Below, piece by piece: positions 62,844-64,000 of a stretch of DNA of 64,000 nt. The DNA lies in contig DEXE01000003.1 of the NCBI GenBank assembly GCA_002363955.1, positions 429,062 to 493,061 on the forward strand, in the 5' to 3' direction. The translations under genes were made by a program, and so were the position numbers. The DNA comes from Methylophaga sp. UBA3192 (GTDB lineage Bacteria > Pseudomonadota > Gammaproteobacteria > Nitrosococcales > Methylophagaceae). The stretch's first letter is position 1; each line of letters opens with the position of its first letter. The notes beneath the pieces were generated by a model that ran no database searches, had not been told where the DNA came from, and was given only the letters and a program-made list of their open reading frames with translations.

Positions 62844-64000
62844 ATGGCTTCCGATTTATCCAAATACAGAAATATTGGTATTTTCGCCCACGTTGATGCG
62901 GGCAAAACCACCACAACCGAACGTATCCTTAAACTGACCGGCAAAATCCATAAGTCTGGTGAAGTACATGATGGTGAATCCACCATGGACTTTATGGATC
63001 AGGAAGCCGAACGCGGTATTACTATCCAGTCAGCGGCGACAACCTGTGAATGGAAAGGCCACCGGCTGAACGTTATCGATACCCCGGGTCACGTTGACTT
63101 CACTATCGAAGTTTATCGTTCACTGAAAGTGCTTGACGGCGGTATCGGTGTTTTCTGTGGTAGTGGTGGTGTTGAACCACAATCCGAAACCAACTGGCGT
63201 TATGCGAATGACTCAGAAGTTTCGCGTCTTATCTATGTCAACAAATTAGACCGCATTGGTGCTGACTTCTACCGTGTTGTTAAACAGGTTGAGACGGTAT
63301 TGGCGGCAACTCCACTGGTCATGGTTCTGCCAATCGGTATTGAAGATGAGTTTACCGGTGTTGTTGATCTGCTGACCCGCAAAGCGTGGATCTGGAAAGA
63401 TGATAAGAGCGCTGAAGATTACACCATCGAAGAGCCACCAGCAGATATGGCTGATGCTATTGAAGAATGGCGTGAAAAACTGATCGAAACCGCTGTTGAG
63501 CAAGATGACGATCTGATGGAAAAATATCTGGAAGGTGAAGAGCCTTCTGTTGAAGATCTGAAAAGATGTATCCGTAAAGGTACATTACAACTGGACTTCT
63601 TCCCGACTTACTGCGGTAGCTCATTCAAAAATAAGGGTATGCAGTTAGTTCTGGATGCCGTTGTTGATTACCTGCCAGACCCAACGGAAGTTGATCCTCA
63701 ACCAGAAGTTGACCTGGAAGGTAACGAAACCGGTAAACACGCTATCGTTGATATCAAAGGCCCGTTACGCGCCTTGGCATTCAAAATCATGGATGACCGT
63801 TTCGGTGCTTTGACTTTCGTTCGTGTCTATTCTGGCGAGCTGAAAAAAGGCGACACCATCCTCAATACTTTCACCGGAAAAACAGAGCGTGTAGGTCGTA
63901 TGGTGGAAATGCATGCCAATGACCGTAACGAACTGGATTACGCTCATGCCGGTGATATCATCGCCATCGTGGGTATGAAAGACGTACAAACTGGTCACAC
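62844..64000 (+). CDS. fusA2: Elongation factor G, second paralogue type (FusA2), N-terminal part
   Basis: This translational GTPase moves tRNA and mRNA through the ribosome. The ORF opens at ATG 62844 and runs past the window end, giving the first ~385 residues. GTPase motifs are AHVDAGKTTTTERI (G1), ERGITIQSAAT (G2), DTPGHVDFTIEV (G3) and NKLDR (G4). The segments KYRNIGIFAHVDAGK, GGIGVFCGSGGVEPQSETNW and AFKIMDDRFGALTFVRVYSG match the second EF-G class of Vibrio and Pseudomonas relatives, not the str-operon EF-G. No rpsL, rpsG or tuf gene is adjacent, which agrees. Confidence 0.9.
   Translation, partial: MASDLSKYRNIGIFAHVDAGKTTTTERILKLTGKIHKSGEVHDGESTMDFMDQEAERGITIQSAATTCEWKGHRLNVIDTPGHVDFTIEVYRSLKVLDGGIGVFCGSGGVEPQSETNWRYANDSEVSRLIYVNKLDRIGADFYRVVKQVETVLAATPLVMVLPIGIEDEFTGVVDLLTRKAWIWKDDKSAEDYTIEEPPADMADAIEEWREKLIETAVEQDDDLMEKYLEGEEPSVEDLKRCIRKGTLQLDFFPTYCGSSFKNKGMQLVLDAVVDYLPDPTEVDPQPEVDLEGNETGKHAIVDIKGPLRALAFKIMDDRFGALTFVRVYSGELKKGDTILNTFTGKTERVGRMVEMHANDRNELDYAHAGDIIAIVGMKDVQTGH

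Overview
The window is a 64-kb stretch of gammaproteobacterial chromosome with moderate GC. Several gene neighbourhoods are diagnostic: ygfB-pepP-ubiH-ubiI opposite zapA and 6S RNA, trxA divergent from rhlB, rlmE-ftsH-folP-glmM-tpiA-secG-tRNA-Leu, carAB-greA, and a 14-gene nuo operon with separate nuoC and nuoD followed by a DUF2818 gene. Together they suggest a free-living, aerobic, non-enteric gammaproteobacterium. A relative of Methylophaga or other Thiotrichales is my best guess, but this is inference from gene order and protein flavour, not proof.

Layout. 1-3781: end of glycogen synthase and PEP carboxylase. 3778-10030 (minus): an SrmB-like helicase, an EamA permease, a DUF411 protein, an 83-aa unknown, an orphan TRAP-type binding lipoprotein and UvrD. 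10157-12889: thioredoxin, divergent RhlB, then two unknown ORFs, one a lipoprotein. 12898-17970: ubiquinone hydroxylases UbiI and UbiH, PepP and YgfB on the minus strand; a ZapB-like protein, ZapA and 6S RNA on the plus strand. 18001-23597: a MarR regulator divergent from an RND pump (adaptor plus inner-membrane transporter), then a periplasmic Cu/Zn superoxide dismutase. 23622-26290: a CpxA/CpxR-like two-component system divergent from a Spy/CpxP-like periplasmic protein, with a consensus CpxR box between them. 26336-28170: aroE and hemB. 28337-39717: carA, carB, greA, a DUF4149 protein, rlmE, ftsH, folP, glmM, tpiA, secG and tRNA-Leu(GAG).

39698-43986 is a compact integrated element of 4,269 bp. 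A perfect 20-bp direct repeat of the tRNA-Leu 3' end bounds it. It carries a tyrosine integrase, a small serine recombinase, a 44-aa membrane peptide, a membrane-anchored coiled-coil protein and a 0.93-kb region without a convincing gene. That region is rich in structure: a pair of tandem ~115-bp repeats with conserved hairpins, three phased heptamers, and long inverted repeats. This is the least explained part of the window and the best candidate for something undescribed.

43995-47864: the displaced tRNA terminator, a YceI protein, RarD and a GGDEF/EAL protein. 48014-62653: the complete NADH:quinone oxidoreductase operon nuoA-N plus a DUF2818 gene. 62844-64000: the start of a second-type elongation factor G (FusA2-like), cut by the window end. 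Nearly all of the window is core metabolism and respiration; the accessory content is concentrated in the tRNA-Leu element.
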